DNA of 64,000 bases from contig NZ_JAUXOD010000137.1 of NCBI RefSeq assembly GCF_030682515.1, forward strand, positions 1 through 64,000. Reading direction: 5' to 3'. Every line of letters begins with the position of its first letter. Position 1 is the first letter of the stretch. Position numbers and translations under genes: made by a program. Of this stretch, positions 40,744 to 51,245 are shown in pieces. The notes beneath the pieces are model-generated. The model was not told the DNA's origin, made no database searches, and saw only the letters and a list, made by a program, of their open reading frames with translations. Source of the stretch: Hoeflea sp. GTDB taxonomy: Bacteria > Pseudomonadota > Alphaproteobacteria > Rhizobiales > Rhizobiaceae.

Positions 40744-41910
40744 TCACCCTCCTGTGGAGTTCGCCAATGTCTGCCGTGCAATGACGACCTTCTGAACGTC
40801 CGATGCGCCCTCGTAGATCCTCAATGCCCGGATCTCGCGATAGAGGCTCTCAACGATGTGGCCCTTGCGCACGCCGTCGCCGCCATGCAGCTGCACCGCC
40901 TTGTCGATCACGTCCTGGGCGCGGTCGGTGGCGTAGAGCTTCGCCATCGCCGCCTCGCGGCTGACACGGGCCGCGCCCTGGTCCTTGAGCCAGGCCGCCC
41001 GGTAGACGAGCAGCGCCGAGGCGTCGACATCGAGCGCCATGTCGGCGATGTGGCCCTGCACCATCTGCAATTCGCTCATCGGCGCGCCGAACAGCTCGCG
41101 CTCGCGAACGCGGCTGAGGCTCTCGTCAAGCGCCCGGCGGGCAAAGCCGAGTGCTGCGGCGGCGACCGTCGAGCGGAACACGTCGAGCACCGACATGGCG
41201 ATGCGGAAGCCCTCGCCGGGCTTGCCGATCATCGCCGAAGCCGGGATCCGGCAGTCAGAGAACTTGAGCCGCGCCAGCGGATGCGGCGCCACCACTTCCA
41301 GCCGCTCGGCGATCTCGAGGCCGGGCGTGTCGGCGGGCACGATGAACACCGACAGGCCCTTGGCGCCCGGCGCTTCGCCGGTGCGGGCGAAGACCGTGTA
41401 GACATCGGCGATGCCGCCATTGGAAATCCAGGTCTTCTCGCCGTCGAGCACGTAGGCCTGGCCGTCGCGTGTCGCCGTCATCGCCATGTTGGCCACGTCC
41501 GAGCCCGAGGCCGGTTCGGACAGCGCGAAGGCCGACAGCGCCTTGCCCGCGCGGGTGAGCGTCAGCCAGCGGGATTTCTGCTCTTGCGTGCCGAACAGCG
41601 AGATCGCGCCGGTGCCGAGCCCCTGCATGGCGAAGGCGAAATCGGCAAGCCCGTCATGGCGCGCCAGCGTCTCGCGCAGGATGCACAGGCTGCGCACATC
41701 GATGCGGGACGCGGGGTCGGCCGGATCGACGGCGGTGAGCCGCAGCCAGCCCGCCTCGCCCAGCGCCGCGACCAGCGCCTTGCAGGTCTCGTCGACATTG
41801 GAATGGTCGACGTCGGCGAGCTCGGCAGCGGCCCAGCGATCGGCGCGATCGGCGAGCGCGCGGTGCGCGTCGTCGAAAAACGGCCAGTCCAGAAAACTGC
41901 GGTCAGCCAT
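40744..41910 (-). CDS. Acyl-CoA dehydrogenase family protein
   Basis: [67 protein letters not shown]. Confidence 0.95.
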   Translation of the reverse strand: MADRSFLDWPFFDDAHRALADRADRWAAAELADVDHSNVDETCKALVAALGEAGWLRLTAVDPADPASRIDVRSLCILRETLARHDGLADFAFAMQGLGTGAISLFGTQEQKSRWLTLTRAGKALSAFALSEPASGSDVANMAMTATRDGQAYVLDGEKTWISNGGIADVYTVFARTGEAPGAKGLSVFIVPADTPGLEIAERLEVVAPHPLARLKFSDCRIPASAMIGKPGEGFRIAMSVLDVFRSTVAAAALGFARRALDESLSRVRERELFGAPMSELQMVQGHIADMALDVDASALLVYRAAWLKDQGAARVSREAAMAKLYATDRAQDVIDKAVQLHGGDGVRKGHIVESLYREIRALRIYEGASDVQKVVIARQTLANSTGG

Positions 41911-42713
41911 CAATTGCCCTCGAACACGGGTTTCTGCTTGGCCGCGAAGGCCTCGTAGGCGCGGCGGAAATCCTGCGTCTGCATGCAGATCGCCTGGGCC
42001 TGCGCCTCGGCCTCGATCGCCTGCTCGATGCCCATGTTCCATTCCTGCGCCAGCATGGTCTTGGTCATCATGTTGGCGAAGACCGGGCCTTCGGCGATGC
42101 GCCGGGCGAGCTTGCGCGCCTCGTCCTCGATCTCGGACGCCGCGACCACGCGATTGTAGAAGCCCCAGCGTTCGCCTTCCTCCGCGCTCATCGACCGGCC
42201 GGTGTAGAGCAGGTCCGCCGCCCGTCCCTGGCCGATGATCCGGGGCAGGATGGCGCAGGCGCCCATGTCGCAGCCGGCAAGGCCCACGCGGTTGAACAGG
42301 AACGCGGTCTTGGCCTCGGGCGTGGCCAGACGCAGATCCGAGCACATGGCGATGATCGCGCCGGCCCCGGCGCAGACGCCGTCGACGGCCGCGATCACCG
42401 GTTTGCCGCAGCCGATGATCGCCTTGACGAGGTCGCCGGTCATCCGGGTGAACTGCAGCAGGCCCTTCATGTCCTTGTCTATGAGCGGTCCGATGATCTC
42501 GAACACATCCCCGCCCGAGCAGAAATTTCCGCCATTGGAGCCGAAGATCACCACGTGCACGTCATCGCGGTAGACCAGCCCGCGGAACCAGTCGCGCAGC
42601 TCGGCATAGCTTTCGAAGGTCAGTGGGTTCTTCTTTTCGGGCCGGTCGAGCGAGACTTCGGCGACACCGTCGGTGAGGGTCAGGCGAAAGGTCCTGGGCG
42701 TGTCGGTCGGCAT
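41910..42713 (-). CDS. Enoyl-CoA hydratase/isomerase family protein
   Basis: [80 protein letters not shown]. Confidence 0.95.
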   Translation of the reverse strand: MPTDTPRTFRLTLTDGVAEVSLDRPEKKNPLTFESYAELRDWFRGLVYRDDVHVVIFGSNGGNFCSGGDVFEIIGPLIDKDMKGLLQFTRMTGDLVKAIIGCGKPVIAAVDGVCAGAGAIIAMCSDLRLATPEAKTAFLFNRVGLAGCDMGACAILPRIIGQGRAADLLYTGRSMSAEEGERWGFYNRVVAASEIEDEARKLARRIAEGPVFANMMTKTMLAQEWNMGIEQAIEAEAQAQAICMQTQDFRRAYEAFAAKQKPVFEGN

Positions 42714-42715
42714 GG

Positions 42716-43216
42716 TCAGGCGCCTTTCCTGTTGCTCTTGCGGGCAATGCGTTCGAGCTGGTCGGTCATCTGCTGGGCCTCGCCCGCGTCGACGCCGTCG
42801 AGCAGGCTGTTGATCCAGGCTTCGTGGCGGGCCGCCATCTCGGCGAACTGCTCGCGCCCCGCCTTGGTCAGCCGCACGGTGGTGGCGCGGCGGTCGTTGT
42901 CGACAGGGATCCGCACCAGGATTCCGTCGATCACCAGCCGGTCGACAATGCCGGTGACATTGCCGTTCGAGACCCGGAGCACGCTCGACAATTCACTCAT
43001 CTTCAGGCCGGCTTCGGCGCGGTAGAGGGCGGCCATCACGTCAAAGCGCGGCAGCGTCGTGTCGAATGTCACGCGAAGGTTCTCGCGCAGTTCGGATTCG
43101 ACATGCTTGGTGGCCTTCAGGAGTTTCAGCCACAGCCGCAGCCGCGCCTTGGATGCTGCGGGATCCTTGGCGTCCGCTCCCGCCTCCACCAGATGTGCTG
43201 CTCCGCTTTCGCTCAT
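42716..43216 (-). CDS. MarR family transcriptional regulator
   Basis: [68 protein letters not shown]. Confidence 0.93.
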   Translation of the reverse strand: MSESGAAHLVEAGADAKDPAASKARLRLWLKLLKATKHVESELRENLRVTFDTTLPRFDVMAALYRAEAGLKMSELSSVLRVSNGNVTGIVDRLVIDGILVRIPVDNDRRATTVRLTKAGREQFAEMAARHEAWINSLLDGVDAGEAQQMTDQLERIARKSNRKGA

Positions 43217-43974
43217 GTTTCCCCTCCCGACAATGCGATCGCCTGCCCGGTCACCGAAGCGGCTGCATCGCTGCACAGCCAGATCACGGTTTCCGCGATT
43301 TCCTCTGGTTGAATGAACCGCCCCTGCGGATTGACATCCCGGAGCGAGGCCTCCGCCTCCGCCCGCGACCGTCCCGTCTTCTCGACGATGGTATCGATGG
43401 ACCGGTGCAGCATCGGCGTGTCCGTGAAGCCCGGACATATAGCATTGACCGTGACCCCTGTCTTGGCCAGCTCCTGCGCCAGGCTGCGCACCAGGCCGAT
43501 GACCCCGTGCTTGGCCGCGCAATAGGCGCTGACATAGCCGTAGCCCTTGAGCCCCGCCGTCGAGGCAATCGCGATCAGGCGCCCGGGCTGCTTTTGATTC
43601 ATTTTCGAAAGCCCGGCCTGGAACGTGTTGAAAACACCGATTAAATTGACATCGATCGTCGCCCGGAACATCTCCGCGTCGGTCCTGAGAAACGGCGCGC
43701 TCTCGGCCGACCCGGCATTGGCGATGACCAGCGTCGGCGTGCCGTGCGTCTCGATCGCCTGGGCGAGCGCCGCATCGAGCTGGGCCCGGTCGGTCACGTC
43801 GGCAGCCACCGCCATGATCCGGTCGTCACGCGCTGCAAGCGCCTGCAACGGCTCGAGACGCCGGCCGAGTGCGGTGACCCGGGCGCCCCTGGAAGCAAGC
43901 GCCAGCGCGATCGCCTCGCCTGCGCCGGACCCGGCGCCGGTGACGATCGCGTGATGCCCCATCAGCTCGCTCAT
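43213..43974 (-). CDS. SDR family NAD(P)-dependent oxidoreductase
   Basis: AIVTGAGSGAGEAIALALASRGARVTALGR, VIANAGSAES, YVSAYCAAKHGVIGLVRSLAQEL. Confidence 0.95.
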   Translation of the reverse strand: MSELMGHHAIVTGAGSGAGEAIALALASRGARVTALGRRLEPLQALAARDDRIMAVAADVTDRAQLDAALAQAIETHGTPTLVIANAGSAESAPFLRTDAEMFRATIDVNLIGVFNTFQAGLSKMNQKQPGRLIAIASTAGLKGYGYVSAYCAAKHGVIGLVRSLAQELAKTGVTVNAICPGFTDTPMLHRSIDTIVEKTGRSRAEAEASLRDVNPQGRFIQPEEIAETVIWLCSDAAASVTGQAIALSGGET

Positions 43975-43976
43975 GG

Positions 43977-46274
43977 TCACACCTTGCCGAGCGTGGTGTC
44001 GGCCCGTTCGGCCAGGCGCCACATCTGGTCGCGGCCGGGCAGATAGGGATCGGGCCATGTCTCGTCGTGATCGCCGAGCGCTGCGGCCGCATGCAGGGTC
44101 CAGTAGGGATTGGACAGATGCGGACGGCCAAGGCAGACCAGGTCGGCGCGGCCGGCCATCAGGATCGAATTGACGTGATCGGGCTCGTAGATATTGCCGA
44201 CCGCCATCGTCGCCATGTGCGCCTCGTTGCGGATCCGGTCGGCGAACGGCGTCTGGAACATGCGGCCATAGACCGGCTTCGCGAGCTTGGATGTCTGCCC
44301 CGCCGAGACATCGCAGATGTCGACGCCGGTCTCCTTGAGCATGCGGGCGATCTCCACCGCCTCCTCCGGCGTCACGCCCTCTTCGCCCACCCAGTCATTG
44401 GCCGAGATTCGGACCGAGACCGGCTTGTGCGCGGGCCAGGCTTCGCGCACGGCGCGGTAGACTTCGAGCGGATAGCGCATGCGGTTTTCGAGGCTGCCGC
44501 CATATTCATCCTGGCGCCTGTTGGTCAGCGGCGTCAGGAACGAGGACAGAAGATAGCCGTGGGCGAAATGCAGCTCGATCATGTCGAAGCCGGCGCGGTC
44601 GGCCATTTCGGCGGAGGCGACAAACTGGTCGCGCACCCGGTCCATCTCGGCACGGTCCATCGCCTTGGGCGTCTGGTTGTCCTTCGACCAGGCGACATCC
44701 GAGGCCGACACGAGCGGCCAGTTTCCCTCCTTGAGCGGCGCGTCCATGATCTCCCAGCCGAGCTGGGTCGAGCCCTTGGCGCCGGAATGGCCGATCTGCA
44801 TGCACAGTTTCGCGCTGCTCTCGGCATGGACGAAATCGGCGATCCGCTTCCACGCCGCCTCGTGCTCGGGCGCATAAAGCCCCGTGCAGCCCGGCGTGAT
44901 CCGGCCTTCGGGCGACACGCAGGTCATCTCGGTGTAGACAAGGCCGGCGCCGCCCTTGGCGCGCTCGGCGTAATGGACGAGATGCCAGTCCGTCGGGCAG
45001 CCGTCGACGGCCTTGTACTGCGCCATCGGCGAGACGACGATGCGGTTCTTGAGCTCCATGTCGCGTAATTTGTAGGGCGCAAACATCGGCCGCCGCACCG
45101 GCGCGCCCTCGGGCACGCCGGCCTGGGTCTGGAACCAGCGCTCGGCGCCCTCCAGCCATTCCGGATCGCGCAGCCTCAAGTTCTCGTGGCTGATGCGCTG
45201 CGAGCGGGTGAGCAGCGAATAGTTGAACTGCACAGGATCGAGATCGAGATAGCGCTCGACCTCCTCGAACCATTCCAGGCTGTTGCGCGCCGCCGACTGC
45301 AGCCGCAGCACCTCGACCCGGCGCTCGTCCTGGTAACGCTCGAAGGCGCGCTCGAGCGTGGGCTCGGAATGCAGGTAGTCGGCCAGCGCAATGGCGCTGT
45401 CAAAGGCGAGCCGCGAGCCCGAGCCGATGGAGAAATGCCCGGTCGCCGCCGAGTCGCCCATCAGCACGACATTCTCGTGATACCATTTCTCGCAGATCAC
45501 CCGCGGAAACTGCATCCAGACCGCCGAGCCCCTGAGATGCGCGGCGTTGGACATCAGCTCATGGCCGCCCAGATGCGTCTCGAAGATCTTGCGGCAGGTC
45601 TCGACGGTTTCCTCCTTCGACATGTCCGCGAAGCCCCAGCGGTCCCAGGTCTCGGGCAGGCATTCGACGATGAAGGTCGCGGTGTTGTCGTCGAACTGGT
45701 AGACATGCGCCCAGACCCAGCCATGCTCGGTCTTCTCGAAAATGAAGGTGAAGGCGTCGTCGAAGCGCTGATGCGTGCCGAGCCAGACAAATTTGCACTT
45801 TCGGATGTCGATGTCGGGCTTGAAAACGTCCTCGTATTCCTTGCGCACCAGCGAATTGATGCCGTCTGCGGCCACGACCAGATCATACTCCTTGCGGTAT
45901 TCCTCCGCCGTCTTGAAATCGGTCTCGAACCGCATGTCCACGCCCAGTTCGCGGGCGCGCTCCTGCAGCAGGATCAGCATCTGCTTGCGGCCGATGCCGG
46001 CAAAGCCGTGCCCGCCCGAGACGGTGCGATGCCCTTGCTGAACCACCGCGATGTCGTCCCAGTAGGCGAAATGGCTGCGGATCGCCTCGGTGCTCTTGGG
46101 GTCGTTGTGCTGCATCCGGCCCAGCGCGTCATCCGACAGCACCACGCCCCAGCCGAAGGTGTCGTTGGCCTTGTTGCGCTCGATCACCACGACCTCGTGG
46201 GAGGGATCGCGCAACTTCATCGAGATGCCGAAATAAAGACCCGCCGGGCCGCCCCCAAGACAAGCTACCTTCAT
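43977..46274 (-). CDS. Bifunctional 2-aminobenzoyl-CoA monooxygenase/reductase (salicylyl-CoA 5-hydroxylase/oxidoreductase family)
   Basis: N-term FAD hydroxylase [20 protein letters not shown] and [34 protein letters not shown]-term Old Yellow Enzyme-like [44 protein letters not shown]...[44 protein letters not shown]. Confidence 0.93.
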   Translation of the reverse strand: MKVACLGGGPAGLYFGISMKLRDPSHEVVVIERNKANDTFGWGVVLSDDALGRMQHNDPKSTEAIRSHFAYWDDIAVVQQGHRTVSGGHGFAGIGRKQMLILLQERARELGVDMRFETDFKTAEEYRKEYDLVVAADGINSLVRKEYEDVFKPDIDIRKCKFVWLGTHQRFDDAFTFIFEKTEHGWVWAHVYQFDDNTATFIVECLPETWDRWGFADMSKEETVETCRKIFETHLGGHELMSNAAHLRGSAVWMQFPRVICEKWYHENVVLMGDSAATGHFSIGSGSRLAFDSAIALADYLHSEPTLERAFERYQDERRVEVLRLQSAARNSLEWFEEVERYLDLDPVQFNYSLLTRSQRISHENLRLRDPEWLEGAERWFQTQAGVPEGAPVRRPMFAPYKLRDMELKNRIVVSPMAQYKAVDGCPTDWHLVHYAERAKGGAGLVYTEMTCVSPEGRITPGCTGLYAPEHEAAWKRIADFVHAESSAKLCMQIGHSGAKGSTQLGWEIMDAPLKEGNWPLVSASDVAWSKDNQTPKAMDRAEMDRVRDQFVASAEMADRAGFDMIELHFAHGYLLSSFLTPLTNRRQDEYGGSLENRMRYPLEVYRAVREAWPAHKPVSVRISANDWVGEEGVTPEEAVEIARMLKETGVDICDVSAGQTSKLAKPVYGRMFQTPFADRIRNEAHMATMAVGNIYEPDHVNSILMAGRADLVCLGRPHLSNPYWTLHAAAALGDHDETWPDPYLPGRDQMWRLAERADTTLGKV

Positions 46275-46330
46275 GTTCCGCGCCTCCAGTCCGATTGCCG
46301 TTGGAGAGGATCATATGCCTGCGAGAAGTT

Positions 46331-46353
46331 ATTTCAAGCCTAAAATGTTTATG
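46331..46353. promoter_or_regulatory. Operator-like element ATTTCAAGCCTAAAATGTTTATG
   Basis: Same core as 36576-36598 (ATTTCAAGnnTAAAATrTT), 57-79 bp upstream of the monooxygenase/reductase start. Confidence 0.5.
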
Positions 46354-46420
46354 TCACAAGAAATTACCGGCGCCGTTTTGGATGCCCCGGCGCACCGCCT
46401 TGAAGGCGCCGGACCGAGGG

Positions 46421-47581
46421 TCAGGCGCTGCGACGGCGGATCGTGCGAAGCGCCTCGGTCAGCCGGTCGACACCGTCTCGCGTGGTCATGAACCCCGGCG
46501 AACAGCGCAGCAGCGATCCCCGCGCGTCGGCAAACACCGAGCGGGCGCGCAGGCCGGCGAGAACCGCCTGCGGATCGACGCTCACGGGCAGCCGCATCAT
46601 CACGCTGCCGCCCCGCTCCGCCGGATCGCGCGGCGAGACCAGGGTCAGGCCCGCCTGGTCAGCGGCCGCGATGATAACCTCGCACAGCTCGCGGTTCTTC
46701 TTGAGCTCGGCGTTCCAGTCCTGCCGCGCATGCCATTCGAGCGCCGGCACCGAAGCTGCCGCGGCCATCACCGAGGGCGTGCCATTGTCGAAGCGACGGA
46801 TATCAGGCGCATAGGAAAACGCATTGATGTCCCAGGAGAAGATGTTGTCCTGGCTGAACCAGCCTCGAAGGCTCGGCTGGCAGCGGGCAATCACGTCCGG
46901 CATCACCTGCAGGATGCCGCCGCCAGGCGAGCCGCACATCCATTTGAGGCTGGTCGACACGGCGAAATCCGCGCCCACGGCGAGACAGTCATAATCGATC
47001 AGCCCCGCCGCCTGGGTGATGTCGACGCCGATCACCGAACCCTGGCTGCGGCCATGGGCCATCAGCCGCGCCAGGTCGCAGCGGTGCGACGAGGTGGAAC
47101 TCACCCATGTGAGAAGCGCAAGCCCGACTTCGGGTCCCCACGCGGAGATCACGTCCTGATCCTCGACCCAGGATGCGCCGTCGCGCAGCGGCACGGTGCG
47201 CAGCTCGAAGCCGTAGCGCTCTTCCATCCCGCTGAGCAGGAAATGCAGGCTCGGGAAGCAGTCCCCCGCCACCAGCACCACCCTGCCCTCGAGTTCGTCC
47301 CTCGGCAGCGCCATGATGATGGCCGCAAGCGATGTCGTCACGTTTTCCGTCGTCGTCAGCGATGCCGCCGGCGCCTTGAGAAGCTGGCTCCACAGCTCGA
47401 TGAAGCGCTGCCGCTGGCCCAGCGCATAGCCCCACTGCTCGTCATTGGGCGCGCCCCAGCATTCGGCGAAGGCGGTCAGCGCCCGGGCCATGTCCTGAGC
47501 CTTGCCGGGATATTGCCCGATCGAATGGTAGAGCATGTAACCCGAACCGTCGGTGTCCGGGTGGGTGGTCGTGTCGGCCAT
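46421..47581 (-). CDS. PLP-dependent class V aminotransferase-fold enzyme, kynureninase-like
   Basis: GVDITQAAGLIDYDCLAVGADFAVSTSLKWMCGSPGGGILQV (PLP Lys region), SFAYAPD-type NAFSYAPDIRRFDNGTPSVMAAAA. Confidence 0.85.
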   Translation of the reverse strand: MADTTTHPDTDGSGYMLYHSIGQYPGKAQDMARALTAFAECWGAPNDEQWGYALGQRQRFIELWSQLLKAPAASLTTTENVTTSLAAIIMALPRDELEGRVVLVAGDCFPSLHFLLSGMEERYGFELRTVPLRDGASWVEDQDVISAWGPEVGLALLTWVSSTSSHRCDLARLMAHGRSQGSVIGVDITQAAGLIDYDCLAVGADFAVSTSLKWMCGSPGGGILQVMPDVIARCQPSLRGWFSQDNIFSWDINAFSYAPDIRRFDNGTPSVMAAAASVPALEWHARQDWNAELKKNRELCEVIIAAADQAGLTLVSPRDPAERGGSVMMRLPVSVDPQAVLAGLRARSVFADARGSLLRCSPGFMTTRDGVDRLTEALRTIRRRSA

Positions 47582-47643
47582 GTCCGTCTCCCTGGCGTGA
47601 GCCCCTTAGAAGGCGCCCCGCCAATTGCAGTGAGTGTATGCGG

Positions 47644-48462
47644 TCACCAGTTCGCCTGTCGCGGATCGGGCAGCGGAATGGCGTCGAGCAGTTCGCGTGT
47701 GTAGGCCGACTGCGGCGCTTCGAACAAGCGGTCGGCATCGGCGTATTCGACGATGTTCCCCCGCTGCAGCACCATCACACGATCGCACAACCGGCGGATC
47801 ACCGACAGGTCGTGGCTGATGAAGGCGAGCGTCAGGCCCAGTTCCTTGACGAGTCCGGCGAGCACATTGAGCACCTGCGCCTGCGAGGAGACGTCGAGGC
47901 CTGAAACGATCTCGTCGGCCAGGATGAATTCGGGCTTGAGCGCGATTGCCCGGGCGATGCCCACGCGCTGCCGCTGGCCGCCGGAGAGTTCATGCGGATA
48001 GCGCGTTCGGAACCCGCGCGGCAGGCCGACATGGTCGAGCGCGTCGTCGATGCGGCCGTCGATGCCGTCGAAGCCGTGCATCTGCATCGGGTCGGCGATG
48101 ATCGCGCCAACGCGCCGGCGCGGGTTGAGCGAGGACATCGGGTCCTGGAAGATCATCTGCATCCGCCGCCGGATCGGCCTGAGCGCGTCCTCGTTCAGAT
48201 GGGTGATGTCGCGGCCGTCGAACAGGATGGTTCCGGCCGTGGGCTCGATCAGCCTGAGCAGCGCGCGGCCCAGCGTCGACTTGCCCGAGCCAGAACCGCC
48301 GACGATGCCGAGCACCGAGCCGCGGGTGATGTCGAGATCGATGCCGTCGAGGATCGGAATCAGCGGCGCGCGGCCGAAGACCGGTTTTGCCGCCATGTCC
48401 GGCAGCGCCACTTCAAGAGCGCGCGCGGAGAACAGGATGTCCTTGCCCGGATTATCCGCCAT
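47644..48462 (-). CDS. Dipeptide/oligopeptide-type ABC transporter ATP-binding protein (DppF/OppF-like)
   Basis: GIVGGSGSGKSTLGRALLRLIEPTAG, MQMIFQDPMSSLNPRRRVG, LSGGQRQRVGIARAIAL. Confidence 0.93.
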   Translation of the reverse strand: MADNPGKDILFSARALEVALPDMAAKPVFGRAPLIPILDGIDLDITRGSVLGIVGGSGSGKSTLGRALLRLIEPTAGTILFDGRDITHLNEDALRPIRRRMQMIFQDPMSSLNPRRRVGAIIADPMQMHGFDGIDGRIDDALDHVGLPRGFRTRYPHELSGGQRQRVGIARAIALKPEFILADEIVSGLDVSSQAQVLNVLAGLVKELGLTLAFISHDLSVIRRLCDRVMVLQRGNIVEYADADRLFEAPQSAYTRELLDAIPLPDPRQANW

Positions 48463-49330
48463 GACGCCACTCCCGGTCCGCCGCCAGAACTTCCGCCGCG
48501 ACGGCCTCGATCACCGCCTCGTCGACCGGCAGCAGCGATGCCTCCGGGTCGGTGTATTTCGGCGTCGCCGCGAGCAGCGCCCGCGAATAGGCATGTTTCG
48601 GCCCGTCGAAGAAATCGGCGACGGAGGAATTCTCGACGATCTTGCCGCCATAGAGCACCGAGAGCCGCTGGCAGACCTTCGAGACCACGCCGAGATCGTG
48701 GGTCACGAACACCATCGCGGTCGAATGCCGCGCCTGCAGTTCCCGGATAAGCCTCAGGATCTGCTTCTGCACGGTGACATCGAGCGCCGTGGTCGGTTCG
48801 TCGGCGACAACAAGCTTCGGATTGGCGGCAAACGCCGAGGCGATCAGCACGCGCTGGCGCATGCCGCCCGACAATTCATGCGGATAGCTCGCCATCACCC
48901 GTTCGGGATTGTCGATATGGACCTCGTTGAGCAGTTCGAGCGCGCGGACCCGGGCAGCGGACTTTGTCCAGCCGAGGATGTCGACCAGCCGGTTGGTGAT
49001 CTGCGGCTCGATCCGCCGCGACGGATTGAGCGCGGTCAGCGGGTCCTGCGGGATCAGCGCCGCCGTGGCCCCGATCAGCCGGCGCCGGTCGGCGGGCTTC
49101 ATCTTCTCGAGGTCCTGCCCGTCGAGCAGGATCTCGCCCTCGATGATGTCGACGGCCGAGGGAAGGATGCCGAGGATCGCCTTGCCGATCATGCTCTTGC
49201 CGGCGCCGCTCTCGCCCACCAGCCCCAGCACCTCGCCGGTGTCGATGGAAAACGACACCGAGCGCAGCACCCGCTGCTCGTAACCGTGCAAAGCGGCCGA
49301 GAGATTGTTGACGGTCAGGAACGCGGTCAT
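48452..49330 (-). CDS. Dipeptide/oligopeptide-type ABC transporter ATP-binding protein (DppD/OppD-like)
   Basis: GLVGESGAGKSMIGKAILG, AALIPQDPLTALNPSRRI, LSGGMRQRVLIASAFAANPKLVVADEPTTALDVTVQ; ATG 49330. Confidence 0.93.
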   Translation of the reverse strand: MTAFLTVNNLSAALHGYEQRVLRSVSFSIDTGEVLGLVGESGAGKSMIGKAILGILPSAVDIIEGEILLDGQDLEKMKPADRRRLIGATAALIPQDPLTALNPSRRIEPQITNRLVDILGWTKSAARVRALELLNEVHIDNPERVMASYPHELSGGMRQRVLIASAFAANPKLVVADEPTTALDVTVQKQILRLIRELQARHSTAMVFVTHDLGVVSKVCQRLSVLYGGKIVENSSVADFFDGPKHAYSRALLAATPKYTDPEASLLPVDEAVIEAVAAEVLAADREWRHGG

Positions 49331-50178
49331 CTGAGCACCGGGTCGAAGCGGTCCTTGAGCCCTTCGCCGAACTGGCTGAAGGACAGGACGGTGAGGAACA
49401 GGACGCCCAATGGAAACGCCAGTACCCACCAGGCCTGGTGGATCGAGGTCCGGCCCTCGGCGATCATGCCGCCCCAGGTCGGCGCGTCGGTGGAGATCGA
49501 CAGGTTTACAAACGAAAGGATCGCCTCGACGATGACGGCGATGCCCATTTCGAGCGTCAAGAGTGCCACGATGGTGGGCAGCACGTTGGGCAGGATCTCC
49601 CGCCACAGGATATCGCGCCGCGGCCGTCCGGCGACGATGGCGCTTGAGACATAATCCATCGCCGATTGGTTCATCGCCTCGGCGCGCACCACCCGGCAGA
49701 ACCGTGTCCAGTCGATCACCACAATGGCGATGATGATCGAAGTGAGCCCGGTGCCCAGCACCGCGATCAGCAGGATGGCGAACAGAACGGGAGGAAACGC
49801 CATCCAGATCTCGACCAGCCGGGAAATCACCACGTCGACCCAGCCGCGCATGTAGCCCGCAAGCAATCCCAGCAGCGAGCCCACAAAGGCGGTCGCGAGC
49901 CCCGCGATGAGCGCCACGGAGAAGGCGATCCGCGCGCCATGCAGGATGCGCGTCAGCACGTCCCGGCCCAGGCTGTCGGTGCCGAGCAGAAAAGCGGGAT
50001 CGGCCCCGTCGAGCCAGAACGGCGGCAGCCGACCTGCGAACAGGTCCTGCGCCAGCGGATCATGCGGGCTGATCCAGGGCGCGAGCAGCGCCAGCACCGC
50101 CATGAGGCCGAGCCATGTGCCCGACAGCCACAGCCGCGCGCCGAGCTTCCGTTTCACGCTTCCGCGGCCATCAAGCAT
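49327..50178 (-). CDS. Dipeptide-type ABC transporter permease (DppC-like)
   Basis: PFWLDGADPAFLLGTDSLGRDVLTRILHGARIAFSVALIA, EAMNQSAMDYVSSAIVAGRPRRDILWREILPNVLPTIV. Confidence 0.93.
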   Translation of the reverse strand: MLDGRGSVKRKLGARLWLSGTWLGLMAVLALLAPWISPHDPLAQDLFAGRLPPFWLDGADPAFLLGTDSLGRDVLTRILHGARIAFSVALIAGLATAFVGSLLGLLAGYMRGWVDVVISRLVEIWMAFPPVLFAILLIAVLGTGLTSIIIAIVVIDWTRFCRVVRAEAMNQSAMDYVSSAIVAGRPRRDILWREILPNVLPTIVALLTLEMGIAVIVEAILSFVNLSISTDAPTWGGMIAEGRTSIHQAWWVLAFPLGVLFLTVLSFSQFGEGLKDRFDPVLR

Positions 50179-51181
50179 GACGCAGCCTCGGGTTCAAAAG
50201 CGCGTACATCATGTCGACGGCCAGGTTGATGAGCGTGAACAGCAGCGCGAAGACGATGACGATCCCCTGGATCAGCGGCAGGTCACGGTTGATCACCGCG
50301 TCGATCGCCATGTTGCCCAAGCCTTCATAGGAGAACAGCCGCTCGATGATCACCGTGCCGCCGATCAGGAAGGTGAACTGCACGCCGATCAGCGTCAGCG
50401 TCGGCAGCACCGCATTGGGCAGCGCTTCCGACAGGATCACATGGTTCTCGCCATAGCCCTTGGTGCGCGACAGCGTCACGTAATCGAGATGCATGGTTTC
50501 CTTGAGCGACTGCTTGAGCAACTGGCTGATGATGGCGGCAAGCGGAATGGCAAGTGCCAACGCCGGCATGAACATGTGCTTGAGCAGGTCCCACCAGAGA
50601 TCGAACCTCAGCCGCGCGACGCTTTCGAACACGTAGAACTGGGTGACGAACGGCAGGTCGAGCGAGGGCGAGATGCGGCCGGAGATGTGGAACACCGGCA
50701 TCAGCACGCCAAACAGCACGATCAGGATCAGCGCCCAGAGGAAATCCGGGATCGACAGGCCGACGCCATTGGCGACGTCGACGGCGGTCTCGGTGCGGGT
50801 CTCGCGGTGCCGGACCCCGGTCAGCGCCAGCGCGCCGCCGAGCACGACCGCAATCACCAGGGCGAAAATGGCGAGCTCCAGCGTCGCCGGAAGGCGTCCC
50901 AGCACCAGCGGCATCACCGGTTGGCGCAGCGAGATCGAAGTGCCGAAATCTCCCTGCACGACACCGGTGAGCCAGATCCAGAACTGCTCGATGATCGACT
51001 TGTCGAGCCCGTAGAGCGCGGTCAGACGCGCGACATCGTCCTCGGTGGCGCCGGGCGGCAGCATCATGGCGATGGGGTTGCCCGGCACCACGCGGATGAC
51101 AAAGAACACCACCACCGCCGCCCCGATCAGGGTGACGGACATGGTCATCAGGCGGACAAGGATCGCGCGCAGCAGTTTCAA
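50171..51181 (-). CDS. Dipeptide-type ABC transporter permease (DppB-like)
   Basis: VVFFVIRVVPGNPIAMMLPPGATEDDVARLTALYGLDKS, HLDYVTLSRTKGYGENHVILSEALPNAVLPTLTLIG; possible TTG start at 51181, ORF open to 51232. Confidence 0.9.
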   Translation of the reverse strand: MKLLRAILVRLMTMSVTLIGAAVVVFFVIRVVPGNPIAMMLPPGATEDDVARLTALYGLDKSIIEQFWIWLTGVVQGDFGTSISLRQPVMPLVLGRLPATLELAIFALVIAVVLGGALALTGVRHRETRTETAVDVANGVGLSIPDFLWALILIVLFGVLMPVFHISGRISPSLDLPFVTQFYVFESVARLRFDLWWDLLKHMFMPALALAIPLAAIISQLLKQSLKETMHLDYVTLSRTKGYGENHVILSEALPNAVLPTLTLIGVQFTFLIGGTVIIERLFSYEGLGNMAIDAVINRDLPLIQGIVIVFALLFTLINLAVDMMYALLNPRLRHA

Positions 51182-51245
51182 ATGATCATTTCCTGCAAAA
51201 GGGGCCGCCGCCCGAAGGCAGCGGCCCGTCAAGTCAGCCTGAGGC

